Counted from the stretch's first letter, positions 1-10,879 are shown. The stretch is DNA of 64,000 bases from Lutraria lutraria (GCA_964023205.1 OZ026840.1:34079336-34143335), one strand, 5' to 3'. The notes: generated by a model not told the origin, from the sequence alone. Program-made: numbers and translations.

Positions 1-95
1 AGTCCAGGAAAACTGGTTTATTGTACTAACCGCTGTATATAACAGAAATTTTTTTTGAAAATGGCGTTAAACCCAAATGAAATAGAACAAAAAAA
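1..95 (+). mobile_element. SINE 3' fragment
   Basis: Contains CTGTATATAACAGAAA and ATGGCGTTAAACCCAAAT, the same 3' end as the SINE at 2605-2848, followed by an A-rich tail. The 5' part lies outside the window or is absent. Confidence 0.55.
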
Positions 96-286
96 AACGC
101 TGATATTAAAGCATTAGCATGACTCATTCATAGCATTCACTTAGATTCGATAATAACGAAGCACCATTGTCATCACCATTATTCAATCATTACAGAAATC
201 AGCTGATCAATTATTATAGATGTATATAGTAATTCTAGGTCTATACATTTCATCTAAAGAATTTATAATGATCAGAATTCATTTAC

Positions 287-466
287 CATCTTCACAGCTA
301 GGTGGTTTGCCTTCCCATTTTCCATCAATAAGACATTTTCGTTCCATGCGACCAGCCAGAAAGAAACCTCCTTCACAATGATACCTTACGATTGTTCCTA
401 TAGAGTTTGAATGTACCGAGTCAACCCAGCCATTCTTTATATTCTCCAGTGGAGGACAACCGTCTT
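287..466 (-). CDS. Gene A sushi domain 3 exon (last exon inside the window)
   Basis: A 180-nt phase 1-1 exon (CATTAAAG|AAGACG ... GATG|GTAAAT). One sushi module with DGCPPLENIKNGW, VRYHCEGGFF, ERKCLIDGKWEG and PPSC. It matches gene B sushi 3 (14956-15135) in length and sequence. The donor shows that transcription continues past the left edge; by analogy with B, seven more sushi domains are expected there. Confidence 0.92.
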
Positions 467-567
467 CTTTAATGTAAACAAAACATCTCAGTCTGTTCTT
501 AAGCATAACAAAATCGTCTCATCATTTTACTGCATCTTAATAAGTTATTGAATATATTATTCAAATC

Positions 568-820
568 ACAATCAAACCTGTGATCAAAGGCCACCCGTAG
601 CTAAGACAAGTGTAGCCTTTATTGAGAGGTGGCCCTTATTCGGGGGCCACTTGGTTCTAAATGGTAAGTGACGGTATTGAAAATAATTGCCTTTATTGAC
701 AGGTGACCCTCATTCGGGGGTCATTTTGTTCTAAATTATTAATGATGGTATTCAAAATAATTGCCTTTATTAACAGGGCGGCTTTTATACGGAGGTGATC
801 ACTAAGACAGGTTTGACTGT
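568..820. mobile_element. MITE with 14-bp TIRs and internal 74-bp tandem repeats
   Basis: Ends are ACAATCAAACCTGT and its near-perfect inverse ACAGGTTTGACTGT. Internally, a GCCTTTATT...-type unit recurs at 615, 689 and 763 (74-bp spacing), about three copies. A shorter inverted relative with one unit lies at 25905-26005. No coding capacity. It lies in the gene A intron between sushi 2 and 3. Confidence 0.65.
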
Positions 821-849
821 AAATTCTATGATGTACGAAAATGCACATG

Positions 850-1062
850 TTGACTCAGTGACCCAATAGACTTTAAAAATAGATGTTTGTTTCTTGTTAC
901 CAGACCTATCCGAATTTTCGACGCGAGTCTAGGCTTTTTATTTGGCCTGAGGAACGCTACATCTACTTTCTCACTTTCTTCACCTTTCCGCACTCTTTCA
1001 AGAGAAACTATACCGACTTATTTTTTAATGAGCTTGTAACCAGAAACCAATATTCTTAGGCC
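850..1062. repeat. Interspersed repeat shared by both paralogs
   Basis: The stretch ending TTTTTTAATGAGC TTGTAACCAGAAACCAA recurs in diverged form at 5665-5860 and 15500-15625. The copies at 850 and 15500 occupy the same intron (after sushi 2) in genes A and B, so that insertion probably predates the gene duplication. Confidence 0.6.
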
Positions 1063-1075
1063 TAAATATAGTTAC

Positions 1076-1282
1076 CATTTCTTTTGCATGTCATATTTGG
1101 GCCAACCCATCCAGTAGGCCTGCCACCGACACACCAGGCTTTGACGACCGCATTCGAACTCGGTGAGTAGCCGTCCATACATTTGTAATTTAACATTATG
1201 CCAAGCTTGTATCTAGTTTTATCTGGTGGTCCATCGTGTCTGGCGTTGATAATGTTGGGCGGAGTGATGCAGTCGATCTTTT
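1076..1282 (-). CDS. Gene A sushi domain 2 exon
   Basis: A 207-nt phase 1-1 exon (TCTTCAG|AAAAG ... AATG|GTAACT). One sushi module: DCITPP, NYKCMDGYSP, KAWCVGGRP, TGWVGP and NMTC supply the four cysteines and the tryptophan. The NMT sequon is a potential N-glycosylation site immediately before Cys4. Closely matches gene B sushi 2 (15679-15885), with equal length. Confidence 0.93.
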
Positions 1283-1585
1283 CTGAAGATAGCAACAACA
1301 AAATGATCTGATCTGTTTAAATTGTATCAAAGTGACGACGTTTTTATCTTAAATGTATTAATGTTATGTATGTATGTCCTGACATTCCGATGTTGAAAAA
1401 GAAAATCATTATTCGTCCGAAATCCCTTTGAAGTGTATGGATCTACATCTGACAGTACTATTATATTGGCCTAATAATTGTTTGTATGTGATAAGAATCA
1501 TACCAAGGTATCTAATTAACAATACTACGATAATTGTTATAACATGCAACACAGATCCTGCTGCTAAGTGAACACCATCGTTTGC

Positions 1586-2209
1586 GAATGAGCTATGTGA
1601 ATGAGCTATGTGAATGAGCTATGAGAATGAGCTATGTGAATGAGCTATGTGAATGAGCTATGTGAATGAGCTATGTGAATGAGCTATGTGAATGAGCTAT
1701 GTGAATGAGCTATGGGAATGAGCTATGTGAATGAGCTATGTGAATGAGCTATGTGAATGAGCTATGGGAATGAGCTATGTGAATGAGCTATGTGAATGAG
1801 CTATGTGAATGAGCTATGTGAATGAGCTATGTGAATGAGCTATGTGAATGAGCTATGTGAATGAGCTATGTGAATGAGCTATGTGAATGAGCTATGAGAA
1901 TGAGCTATGTGAATGAGCTATGTGAATGAGCTATGTGAATGAGCTATGTGAATGAGCTATGGGAATGAGCTATGGGAATGAGCTATGTGAATGAGCTATG
2001 TGAATGAGCTATGTGAATGAGCTAGGTGAATGAGCTATGTGAATGAGCTATGTGAATGAGCTATGTGAATGAGCTATGAGAATGAGCTATGTGAATGAGC
2101 TAGGTGAATGAGCTATGTGAATGAGCTAGGTGAATGAGCTATGTGAATGAGCTATGTGAATGAGCTAGGTGAATGAGCTATGTGAATGAGCTATGTGAAT
2201 GAGCTATGT
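1586..2209. repeat. 13-bp minisatellite, 48 units, in gene A intron
   Basis: GAATGAGCTATGT repeats head to tail for 624 bp, exactly 48 units without indels. Base variants occur at position 13 (A or G for T) and as GCTAGGT; the latter appear only in the right third (from about 2021). The array sits in the intron between sushi 1 and sushi 2. It is not coding, because the period shifts frame and each frame meets TGA (plus strand) or TAG (minus strand). Confidence 0.98.
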
Positions 2210-2604
2210 ATAATCGTCAGAATTCGCACAAGTGCCTCCTAATCCTCCGGCTGAAAACATGCACTAATGTATACATACTTTAATTAGAAATGAATGGGAT
2301 TATAAATAGGATATAAACAATTAAACAAACGTTCAAATGCTTAAACAGGCACAGTTTTCCCAAGGTAAAATACATTAATGTTTATATTTTTTGTAAAAGC
2401 TAGTAGGGCATGTTTTAACTCAGCAAACGTTTCTCGATTAGTTTGTCAGTGGTATAAAATGTTACGGAGCACTTCATTATGAACATGTAAAAATCATGTT
2501 GGTTAACTTAAACTACAGACACAGGTTTTGTTAAAACTCTTTGAAGTAAACACTTATGATATTTGCGTTGCATGTCTTGTAAGATATAGCTTTATAAACT
2601 TTAA

Positions 2605-2848
2605 CAAGTAGGTCCTTCAAAAGCGACCGAATACGAACACGGCGATCCTGGTTCGATTCCCGGTAGCAACAAGTCATACCCAACCATAAAATTGAACAAC
2701 AAAGTTTTCTGCATGTGGAGAAGTTGACGGTAGAATGGTTAGTTAGTACGAGTCAGAATACAATCCAAGAACATTGTTTGTCTTTGAGTGAACCGGTCGC
2801 CGTATATAACAGAAAACTTGTTTAAAAAAGGCATTAAACCGAAATAAA
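2605..2848 (+). mobile_element. tRNA-derived SINE
   Basis: A pol III B-box (GGTTCGATTCC, 2650-2660) lies in a tRNA-like head. The body ends in TATATAACAG ... GGCATTAAACC and passes into the AAATA repeat. The tail matches the SINE fragment at 1-90, supporting one family. Confidence 0.7.
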
Positions 2849-2991
2849 TAGATAAATGGATAGATAAATAAATGGTTATATAAATAAATAGATAAATGGA
2901 TAGATAAATAAATGGTTATATAAATAAATAGATAAATAAATATATAAATAAATAGATAAATAAATAGATCAATAAATAGATCAATAAATAG

Positions 2992-3060
<69 letters not shown>

Positions 3061-3195
3061 CCAATCAATCAATCGATCGATCGATCGATCGATCGATCGA
3101 TCGATCGATCAATCAATCAATCAATAAATAAACCAATTAATTAATCAATTAATTAATCAATCAATTAAGTAATTAATTAAGATTAGTCAATTGAT
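2846..3195. repeat. Compound microsatellite AAAT/GATA, TCAA, TCGA, AATT
   Basis: A run of ATAA/GATA tetranucleotides is followed by an (ATCA)n tract (about 3000-3070), a pure self-complementary (ATCG)n tract (about 3072-3108), more ATCA, then AATT-rich sequence. It begins directly at the 3' tail of a SINE, so SINE-tail slippage is the probable origin. It lies in the same gene A intron as the minisatellite. Confidence 0.95.
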
Positions 3196-3229
3196 AATTA
3201 AAATAAGACCAACGATACAGAAGTCTTAC

Positions 3230-3424
3230 CAATGTTATTTTTATTATACAGACAGTGTGGAATAGATCCACTCCAATTCTCGTCCCCTTGACACACTCTA
3301 ACTGCATCTCCTATTAGTTTATATCCATCATCACAAGAATACTGGGCGACAGCCCCAAATCTGTTATCCGGCTTAATGATAACATTACCAAGATGTATAT
3401 TACCTAGAGCTCTACATTCTTGAT
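3230..3424 (-). CDS. Gene A sushi domain 1 exon
   Basis: A 195-nt phase 1-1 exon with acceptor TTTACAG|ATCAAG and donor ATTG|GTAAGA, holding one complete sushi/CCP module. The four cysteines occur in DQECRAL, QYSCDDGYKL, VRVCQGD and SIPHC, with the invariant Trp in ENWSGS. About 80% identical to gene B sushi 1 (16249-16443), with identical length. The N-G turn before strand 2 is altered (IHLGNV against IPHGRV in B), but nothing disrupts the reading frame. Confidence 0.93.
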
Positions 3425-3594
3425 CTGTAAATAAAGTGATTCAATGTACATGTAAAAGGTAAAGGTTTATTATAGCGTCACCCCTATTGAAAGGACCAGC
3501 CAAGTTTGCTTATAATACACCTATCTTTTGTTCGCATATTACCTCCCTAATCCCTTCTCTTTTTACCGGGCGCCTGGCTCAGATGGGCCTACCG

Positions 3595-3770
3595 TAACCA
3601 TTATTTAACTAGCTGGTGGAGAGCTCTGTGGTCTAGAAACTACGGGCCTACGATCAATAATCACTGGTCACTCATTGCTGTGAGTTTGTATTTCGCCCAG
3701 GGTAAAATCTCATTATGTGAGGATATTTTCCAGCTAGCTTATAGAAGGGCATTGATTCTATGTTTGTAAT
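3595..3770 (+). mobile_element. Degenerate tRNA-derived SINE
   Basis: GAGCTCTGTGGTCTAG resembles an A-box and GTGAGTTTGTATTTC a decayed B-box, followed by a body containing TTTTCCAGCTAGCTTA as in other SINE copies here. It lies in the gene A intron between the WAP-like and sushi 1 exons. Confidence 0.45.
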
Positions 3771-4747
3771 TATAATAAATGTAACAGTATTATTATAATG
3801 GAGCATGACCTCCTGAAATATAGTCTATGCAAGAATCAACCATTATAATATCACATTTCTGAGAGGGCGTTGTTTAAAATTGTCAGCACGAGGAAATGTT
3901 GACCGAGGCGGCGCCGAGACTTTACATCGGAAACGGGAGTGAGGTATAATAATTACAATTGTCAAGACATCAAAATGTTCAAACTTTTATTGAGATATAC
4001 TTGTAACAAACGTTGGTCGCATTTAATTTCGTTATCACCAAATTTCGCGGGATCAGTCATTTCAAATTTTCGGATAGGTGTCTTTTCGGATATTCTTTGT
4101 TATCGTTCAAACATCGTAATTCGTGGATACGTGAATTTGTGGCCAAGCTCACCCACGAAAGCCGCGAAATTAGTGCTAACACAGTTTTTCAACATACAAA
4201 TGTATATCCATCAGCCATTTAAAAATGTTTACGATTGCTTTGGACTGGCACTATTATTTATAAAATCAAGTTTGCACCGAATGAGTTTATGAACAAATTC
4301 ATCCAATTTTGAATTGTGCATAATCGTTAATACTTAGAAATCGGTGATTTATGGCGGGCCTCAATGTGGAGAAGTAAATTGTATTTAAATTGCATTCTAT
4401 GGACTTTAAAATATGAAAATATAATGTACACATCACACTAATGCTTACGTTTCTGGTTGAACATTACGAAATTAATTCATGTTTGACATATTAGTGTGAA
4501 ATTCTCACAAGAAATGATGGGGTTTTGAGTCAATACGAAGAATAGGTGCATGACAACATGTAGTTCATTTAGATAAATAACACAAGAGTAATTTTGGAAA
4601 AGACAAAATCATCCTTGTATATATGACTTCATTACTGATGACTTAAAGTACGTTGTTAGCGACTACACTGTAACAGTTAATGTATAACTGTTTGTTAATC
4701 AGTTGTTTAATGACCCATTATACACCTATAGTCATTTCCGTGTCTCT

Positions 4748-4763
4748 CCCCCCCCCCCCCCCC
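4748..4763. repeat. Poly(C) tract, 16 C
   Basis: Uninterrupted C16 followed by GGG, in the gene A intron. Comparable runs occur at 28470-28482 (C13) and 37233-37246 (G14). The rest of 3770-5058 holds no coding sequence that I recognise apart from the inverted SINE at 4905-5030. Confidence 0.9.
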
Positions 4764-4904
4764 GGGAATAGGGAGCAACTATACAGGAGAACCGAACGTT
4801 CACTAGTCTATCCCTCCATACTCTTAGTTCGAAAAGTTTTCCTTGTTATTTATCATGCCCGGAGTAATTAAACGATAATCCCTAATCCGCTTCCTATGAT
4901 TGTC

Positions 4905-5030
4905 TTAACACAGTACTTGGCTCGGAAGTGTGGAAGAGGACACTGAAAAAGCGTCCTTGAAATATCGGAATAGCTGGGATTTGAACCCACGACCTTTTAG
5001 CTGGTATGACTAAAATCTAAACAAAACAGA
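4905..5030 (-). mobile_element. Inverted tRNA-derived SINE fragment
   Basis: The minus strand carries the B-box GGTTCAAATCC (4977-4987) in a tRNA-like context. No intact tRNA cloverleaf could be built, so it is read as a SINE head. Confidence 0.45.
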
Positions 5031-5058
5031 AGTAACCCGAATGTAGTACCCTGGTATA

Positions 5059-5232
5059 CAGTACAACCTCTCCAGAGCAGTCCTCTCATAGCAGTAACGT
5101 TAAACTCCATTCAACAGCTGCATCACTTTTTCCAGTGTACAATTTATATGTAAAATTATTCTATCCAGAGCAACAACCTCTAAACGTAACTTTGCTACCC
5201 CCAAAGGGTGTTGCTTTGGGGAGGTCGTACTG
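5059..5232. mobile_element. Tc1/mariner-type MITE
   Basis: A 174-bp element with terminal inverted repeats CAGTACAACCTC and GAGGTCGTACTG (11 of 12 paired) flanked by TA on both sides, the Tc1/mariner target duplication. No transposase. It lies just downstream of the gene A WAP-like exon, whose donor is at 5265. Confidence 0.75.
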
Positions 5233-5265
5233 TATACGTAAAAGCAAGGCAATGTGTTAACTTAC

Positions 5266-5412
5266 TGTGTTTAATACAACTAAGGCCACATATACCATCA
5301 CACAGACATGACTTCTTTTTGGATTTACAATCTCCATCTTTTATACATGACTTCAAGCAATAACGATTCACCGGAGATGAATCTTGGCGTTCTTGACATA
5401 TATCCGTCTGAG
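5266..5412 (-). CDS. Gene A WAP-like cysteine-rich exon
   Basis: A 147-nt exon, phase 1 to 1, with acceptor ...TTTTTTTTCAG|CTCAG and donor CACA|GTAAGT, coding 49 residues. The cysteine pattern includes SCIKDGDC, KKKSC and CDGICGLSC, the C-x-x-D-x-D-C ... K-x-C ... C-G-x-x-C pattern of four-disulfide-core (WAP) domains, with a C-x-C in place of the usual adjacent CC. About 73% identical to the gene B equivalent (36 of 49 residues by eye). It follows the signal exon directly, placing the domain at the mature N-terminus as in LEV-9. Confidence 0.88.
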
Positions 5413-7556
5413 CTGAAAAAAAACAGCAACAACATAAAACGTGCTCAGGAATGTCAAATTCATATTTTTGTACCATTCGTTTTCATAGTAAAAGATAAAA
5501 GTATGTTCATTGCAACAAATTTATTATCCGAACGATACTTAAACACATTTTCTAGATGATCTACTTCGTGTTCGTATAGATCCGAATCAATGAAAGGTTG
5601 TAACTGAATAGAGAATTAGTCGGTATGTATTTTATATGAGGCATAGACAAATTGATTGTATCTGGTTCCCCGACTCACCCAGATTATTGCCCCACCCCAC
5701 ATGACCATTGACCTTTTTTGCTCCGATGAACGGAACATCCACTTTCTGACTTTATTTTCTTTCCACATGCTTTCAAAAAAAAAAATTATCTACCCTATTT
5801 TTTAATGAGCATGTAACCAGAAACAAACATTTTTCTAAGCCTAACTGTACTGCATCCCTTCGTTAAACATCAAACAGAATATGAATAGTACGAGTAATCG
5901 TTTATACGTAGTGTAAGCCGCGCAGTGATAAGGGTATTATTCACTTATATATCTTCACCAAGTTACGTTCCTATAATATATTCTATCAAATTATAAAGAA
6001 AATAGTGCCAGCAGCGCTGGATTCCAACTTTTCTATCATGGGCTAACGATATTGTTAGAAATGGAATTTGTTCTTGGAAATTGTCCAAACCGTTTGCTTA
6101 CAAAATAAAGTATTACGTATTTAGAACAGTAATAACACTTTGGACGAATACAGATCTTATACTAAATGACAGAAAAAATATAGTGAATTGCATCGAAAAT
6201 GTCTAGTTCTCGTGTCTCGAATTATACGTTATTTGTCATCATTACTGTCTCGTGTTGATCAAACCGCTTTTAAAAGAGGAAAATGAATGGGTGCATATTT
6301 AGTAAAGTCCCTATCTTAGACGATTCGGTTAATACATGTACAGTTAGAGCATTGGTCATGAATGATTCACTAAAGCTTAATTGTTTGATTAATCTCGAAG
6401 TGAGCACTTGTTTAGGAGTTTTATTAGGAAATTGAATGCTAATTATAACAAATGAAGACCGCCTTTTTGCCATGTCTCGAAAGCCACAAAACCACGCATT
6501 GCTCGACAATATTATATAATTATAGTTTGCTACCTCTCTCGAGCCATTATGCTCGGAAACATTCCCACAAAGGATCGAAACTTATCCATGCCGTTTGTGA
6601 ACATGTTAAATAATTCAGAGAAACACCCTTTGGCAGAAATGGTATTTGGTGCCTGAATAGATGTTATTTACATTTAAGCTTATGTATTTCCCACTTCCAC
6701 CAGAAAACACGTGTGTATCAGATAAAAGAAAATATATCAAATGGAACAGAGACAGAGTAAAAGAAGACACCAAATCCAGCATCAAAGCATGTACCACAAC
6801 GTGTTTGTAAATTCTTATGAAGCACACGTGGTTACCAGTATCATAATATTACACACTGGCTTTTGAAGAACACACAGGATGCGCATAAATGAGAGCATTA
6901 TATCATATGCAAGATGGAGGAATCAGACTATAATAAAACGACATCGTTGCTATGATTATCACATTGTCTTCATCATTACGTAATAGAAAATGTCCATTTG
7001 GAATAACAGAGCATGTAATTGACAGATACCTTATTTCTCAAGTGATGGCTGAATACAGACTTGTCTTGATATAGCACGCTACAAATTACCAGTATAGTCG
7101 ACTGTTAAGCAATGAATCAAATATCTTATTTGATTATCTGTCCTTACACGTAGGTACATAATTTATAAGGAAGGCCGTGTTACTTTCCATTCAGTCGAAC
7201 AGTCAATTCTTGTTTTCCACTATGCTCTCCAATGTGGGGACTGAAGAGACTTGCGTGTTCCATACCTTTAAGTTTTACCGTTCTTGTCGTAGAAAGGAAA
7301 TTTCTTTACGTAGTGTTTCCAGAAAATATCCGATCTCTGTCGATGCTTGTATAATGATGCTTTGCATAAATGAAGCTAGTTCGAATAAGACTTAAACAGT
7401 AACAGCTAGGATATGATAATCGACACATTACAATGAGTTAAATGGTGTAGTTTAGACAAAATATAATTGCGCAAATGCTATGTGTCTTAACAATTGACAG
7501 TTGACAAAATAAAACAGCTTCATGTTGATTAATTACATGACAATAATTATGTATGT

Positions 7557-7616
7557 TTACTTCATATAAAAATTGTCAACAAATATTATACAGCAACATC
7601 GCGTCGTTCTATACAT
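7557..7616 (-). pseudogene. Decayed copy of the signal-peptide exon
   Basis: About 210 bp downstream of the gene A signal exon, a sequence closely resembles its start (CGATGTTGCTGTATAATATT against CGATATTGCTGGATATATTT). The frame from an ATG at 7616 runs 19 codons into a TAA with no donor, and the position equivalent to the paralogous ATG reads ACG. Best read as a broken duplicate of the first exon. Confidence 0.35.
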
Positions 7617-7821
7617 TCATACATTGGTGTATTAGTAAAATACACTTATTGTTAAAAATTTTAGCCTTTGACTATATGCAGTTGATACAATCTGTCGAGA
7701 TGTATCATTAAGTAATAAAATTATGAGAATTGAGACAATACTAGCGATTAAAATCTCGAACACTAGTAAGATACATACGATAAGATTGTAGTTCATTTAC
7801 ATGAGGGTGTAACGTACTCAC

Positions 7822-7891
7822 CTGTGATTATATCAGAGGTATTCCAACTTATACAAACACCAAACAACAAATATATCCAGCAATATCGCAT
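7822..7891 (-). CDS. Gene A signal-peptide exon
   Basis: ATG at 7891-7889 opens a 23-codon frame: a short basic start (MRY), a hydrophobic core (residues 5-15, WIYLLFGVCIS) and a polar end. It stops at a strong donor, ACAG|GTGAGTAC, in phase 1. This phase matches the acceptor of the WAP-like exon 2.4 kb downstream; the joining codon becomes Ala. The exon is 70 nt, the same length as the homologous exon at 33543-33612. No acceptor is obvious just before the ATG, so it may be a true first exon. The domain logic and phase are strong; use in transcripts is unproven. Confidence 0.7.
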
Positions 7892-8135
7892 ACTTTCATT
7901 TATATGTATATATCACTGTACACAGTTCAAAGTATTACACAGTATAGATCCGATACATAACTTGAAAACTTGTTCCTTTCAGCATCTATCTGTGCAAAAC
8001 AATAACAGTAATATTGACAATATTTTGTCTAATCTTGTCATTTATGCTTAGTCTCTATACAGTTTTGATGCTCGCCAGGTGGATCATTAAACGTAATATG
8101 TATACTAGTCAGTCTCTACATGCATTTCCACTTAC

Positions 8136-8283
8136 CTGATACGTTCGTACAAATCGATTGTGACTTTATGAGCGTAAAGCAGAACTTAAACCATATGCAA
8201 AGCAATATGTTGATGATAAAATTCAGCCTGTAAATTTTGTTTTGTAATGAAATTAGTGTAAGCTGCCAATGTTTAGTAAACAT
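8136..8283 (-). CDS. Possible alternative first exon of gene A (signal-anchor-like)
   Basis: ATG at 8283-8281 starts a 49-codon open frame ending at a consensus donor, GTATCAG|GTAAGTGG, in phase 1, the phase required by the WAP-like exon. A hydrophobic segment sits at about residues 24-40 (LNFIINILLCIWF and following), after a long polar N-region. This is atypical for a cleaved signal peptide and closer to a signal anchor. It lies 245 bp upstream of the better exon at 7822-7891. It could be an alternative first exon, a decayed exon, or chance. Confidence 0.3.
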
Positions 8284-8705
8284 TGTATTTATCTGAATGT
8301 TTTAGTGAATCTGTTCCAAATTCCCAGCTATTAAATGAACAACACTTAACTTATATCTTTGTGTGGTTTTATGAACGTTAAAATATTTGATTATTCACAA
8401 CAGCACATTTTTTTTGTTTAAAGGGTTTTGGCTATCTTTGCATTTCAGTAGCCATTCGAACGTTGTATTCGCCGATGATGCAGTGTGATATTTCCCCTTG
8501 TTGTACATTATCGCTTACTAGTATCCGCATGACCCGAGTATTGTCATAAAACGCTTCTGGAGACATATATACCAGAATACTTTCTAAGAGCCGTCGGCTG
8601 TGACGATTATGTGTTTTTAGTGATAATGTGTCTTCAATTCTACATTTTACATGACATCAGATTCCCTCATTCCGCTGGTGTTTGTCACATTGAGCCGAGA
8701 CCTTT

Positions 8706-8862
8706 AACACGTGGTTGGAGCGCTGGACTTATAACACCCTTCTATAAAAAATGACAAAAAAGTCATGCGGTAAGGGTATGTGTTTTACTAGGAAAACTGG
8801 CTAGGTAAACCCGCTGTTGTATGAAAAAAAAAACATAGTTGAAAAACGACGTTAAACGTTCT
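8706..8862 (+). mobile_element. SINE copy
   Basis: A tRNA-like head (CGTGGTTGGAGCGCTGGACT) and a 3' end with ACGACGTTAAAC, as in the other SINEs of this window. Confidence 0.5.
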
Positions 8863-8919
8863 GAAACGAAATTGTCACATAGCTACAGACTCAGTAGTCG
8901 TTTAGCCAACGGACTTTTC

Positions 8920-9080
8920 AGACCTAATTCCACTTGCGAGGAAGTTATTCAGCTAGCTGACAGACGGTTGGTGGTTTTATCTATGTGTACGCTTTGGGTC
9001 TTCGTCCACTGTTGAGGCTTGAAAGTGCCAAATGACACCGGTTGTTTGTGCGAAGATAAACCCCGGAGACAACAAAAATT
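8920..9080 (+). mobile_element. SINE copy
   Basis: TTCAGCTAGCTGACAGACGG, CTTTGGGTCTTC and AAATGACACCGGTTGTT closely match the copy at 41068-41295. Intergenic between genes A and B. Confidence 0.55.
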
Positions 9081-10832
9081 CTCCGATGTTACAACAACAT
9101 ACTTATGTCCCCTGCTTCTTGAATAACCATTTAATTCTTGCATCTCTCTCTCAGGCCGAAATTTGTTTTATTTCTTGTGTGTTTTTTTGTAGATCAGATT
9201 TAAATGAACTTGTACAAGTATACAAACCCTCTTTTAAATTTTAAGAATTTGTGTTATTAATTATGTACTTACCGTTGTGGGATAAGACCCACAAAACCCA
9301 ACCCATCTGTTGAGATACGAATTCGTTTTATCATCAATTTACTGAATGGTCCTGTTTGTTGAATTGGGTTTGTGTTGGGAGGGGAGATTTGATGTAGGTA
9401 GTATTTTGTGAAAGATTGTATGTTTTGAATGTGCTTCTATTTCTAGAAATGTTCTACTTTTCATTAACTATTCAATGAGCCGAACACCAATAAACTCTTG
9501 CAATACAGAATGTTATTTGTCATCCGGTGAAAAGTGTGTACAATGCATACATGTATACTATTATTAGGCAATATGGACGAATGAAATAAAATTCTACTTC
9601 GTGTACAAAATTAAACATAATTTATTAATCCAATATGAAACTTGACAAACACTTTAAGAATATTGATACAACTTTGTTTTCGTGCAGTTGGCAAATTTTA
9701 TAAAAAAAGTTTGTTCTAGTAATTTCTTGTAAAAGAGCTTATCCGAAAATAGACAACCATTTCAAATTCCAGCAATATCTTTACACAGTTTGATTGGCAG
9801 TAGTACACACACCTTAAAGGGGTCTACAGTACAGTACCTACCACGACAATGCAATCAAATTCATCGCTTCTTGTGGCGCCACACGATATCATCATTGTTA
9901 TGATCAACATGCTTCCTTATCATTGCGTACTACTGCAATCATTTACTTCATTGCTGCTTCACTTGGCATTGTGCATATTGACAATAGCCTTCTTGACATA
10001 ATAAATTCTGCTGCATTAGGCGTAAAAATGGATTGTTTCTGATTCCATGCTCATTAAGAATAGGGTATGTAAATAAGAAATTCTTTTTTCGATTTATTAA
10101 TCTTGAAAACATATGGAAATGTATAAAAGAACAGTGAGACCGTGGTTCCCTGGCCAATTAAAATTAGGTCGTGTAACTATTATTAACAAATTTTTTACGC
10201 CTAAAGATACTGATTGAATTGATGTGCCATTTTATAAACCTCACGATCTCGAGTTGTATTGAACATCTCTGTTATAGAGTTGTATCATTTTTGAAAATGC
10301 TGTATATTCTTACAAACAATTATTTAACACTATATGTATATACACAGAAAGTACTAGCCTTCTAAAGACTTTCTAAGTAATTTGTGTTTTCTTTGTGAGC
10401 TAAATTAGCTACACCATCAAACATAAATGCAAGTGCTACATACGTCTAACAAATACTGTTTTAAATACAAATTACTGTTTTGAGGCAACAGTGATTTTAA
10501 GGTTTTGGTCATCAAATAAATTACGCGAATTTATGTAGCTATGACGAAATCCTTTCAGCACAGGTTAGTATAGACAAGGTTTGCATTTTCAATGGTAGTA
10601 GACAATAGTATACTTATTGAAAGGACAAGTGTATAACTGCCGTAACAATACGCTGATGTAGAACAATGCTATTGTATAAAATCACGTGTTAGACGCCTGT
10701 CTTTGATGGTAAGTTCAACAATATAATTTTATCAGACAGGTTCATTCGTTTGCTAGTTTGATAAATCTTAATCATATGGTTAAATGCGGTTAAAATACGC
10801 TAAAATACATAGTTATGTCAGTAACAATACTG
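9081..10832. other. Intergenic DNA between gene B 3' end and gene A
   Basis: AT-rich, with no domain-bearing frame on either strand. A piece around 9270-9480 (GGGTTTGTGTTGGGAGG, GTAGGTAGTATTTTG) is a diverged relative of 44970-45090 and is probably repetitive. The promoter of gene A should lie here or at 8.3-8.7 kb, but I could not pick it out. Confidence 0.5.
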
Positions 10833-10838
10833 TTTATT
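10833..10838 (-). terminator. Polyadenylation signal of gene B
   Basis: The minus strand reads AATAAA about 42 nt after the TGA at 10880. The cleavage site would fall near 10805-10825. This supports genes A and B being separate transcripts. Confidence 0.75.
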
Positions 10839-10879
10839 TGAGATCCTCACAACCCGGATAGTAGTTCAACATCATACGC

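Larger units (their letters stand above)
1..8283 (-). other. Gene A: LEV-9-like WAP/sushi secreted protein gene (3' end outside window)
   Basis: Gene model assembled from splice sites. Minus-strand order is signal exon (7822-7891, or alternatively 8136-8283), WAP-like exon 5266-5412, then sushi exons 3230-3424, 1076-1282 and 287-466, with the remainder beyond position 1. Every join is phase 1, so all combinations stay in frame. The predicted product is a secreted, disulfide-rich extracellular adhesion or scaffold protein. WAP followed by CCP repeats is the architecture of nematode LEV-9, which clusters acetylcholine receptors at synapses; function here is inferred from architecture only. The four exons after the signal exon match gene B one for one in length and sequence, showing tandem gene duplication. 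The 3' end of gene B (stop 10880, AATAAA 10833) lies 2.5-2.9 kb upstream, so A is a separate transcription unit and not a continuation of B. Confidence 0.8.

Noticed and set aside
2640..2680. tRNA gene candidate (B-box GGTTCGATTCC)
   Set aside because: No complete cloverleaf; continuous with a SINE body and tail. The same holds at 40437-40448, 45587-45597 and 4977-4987.
2743..3000. 85-codon minus frame rich in Ile/Leu/Phe/Tyr
   Set aside because: Translation of the AAAT/GATA microsatellite and a SINE tail.
9276..9345. Strong donor ACG|GTAAGT after a 20-codon frame
   Set aside because: Phase 2, incompatible with the WAP-like exon, not hydrophobic, and inside a repeat also seen at 44970-45090.
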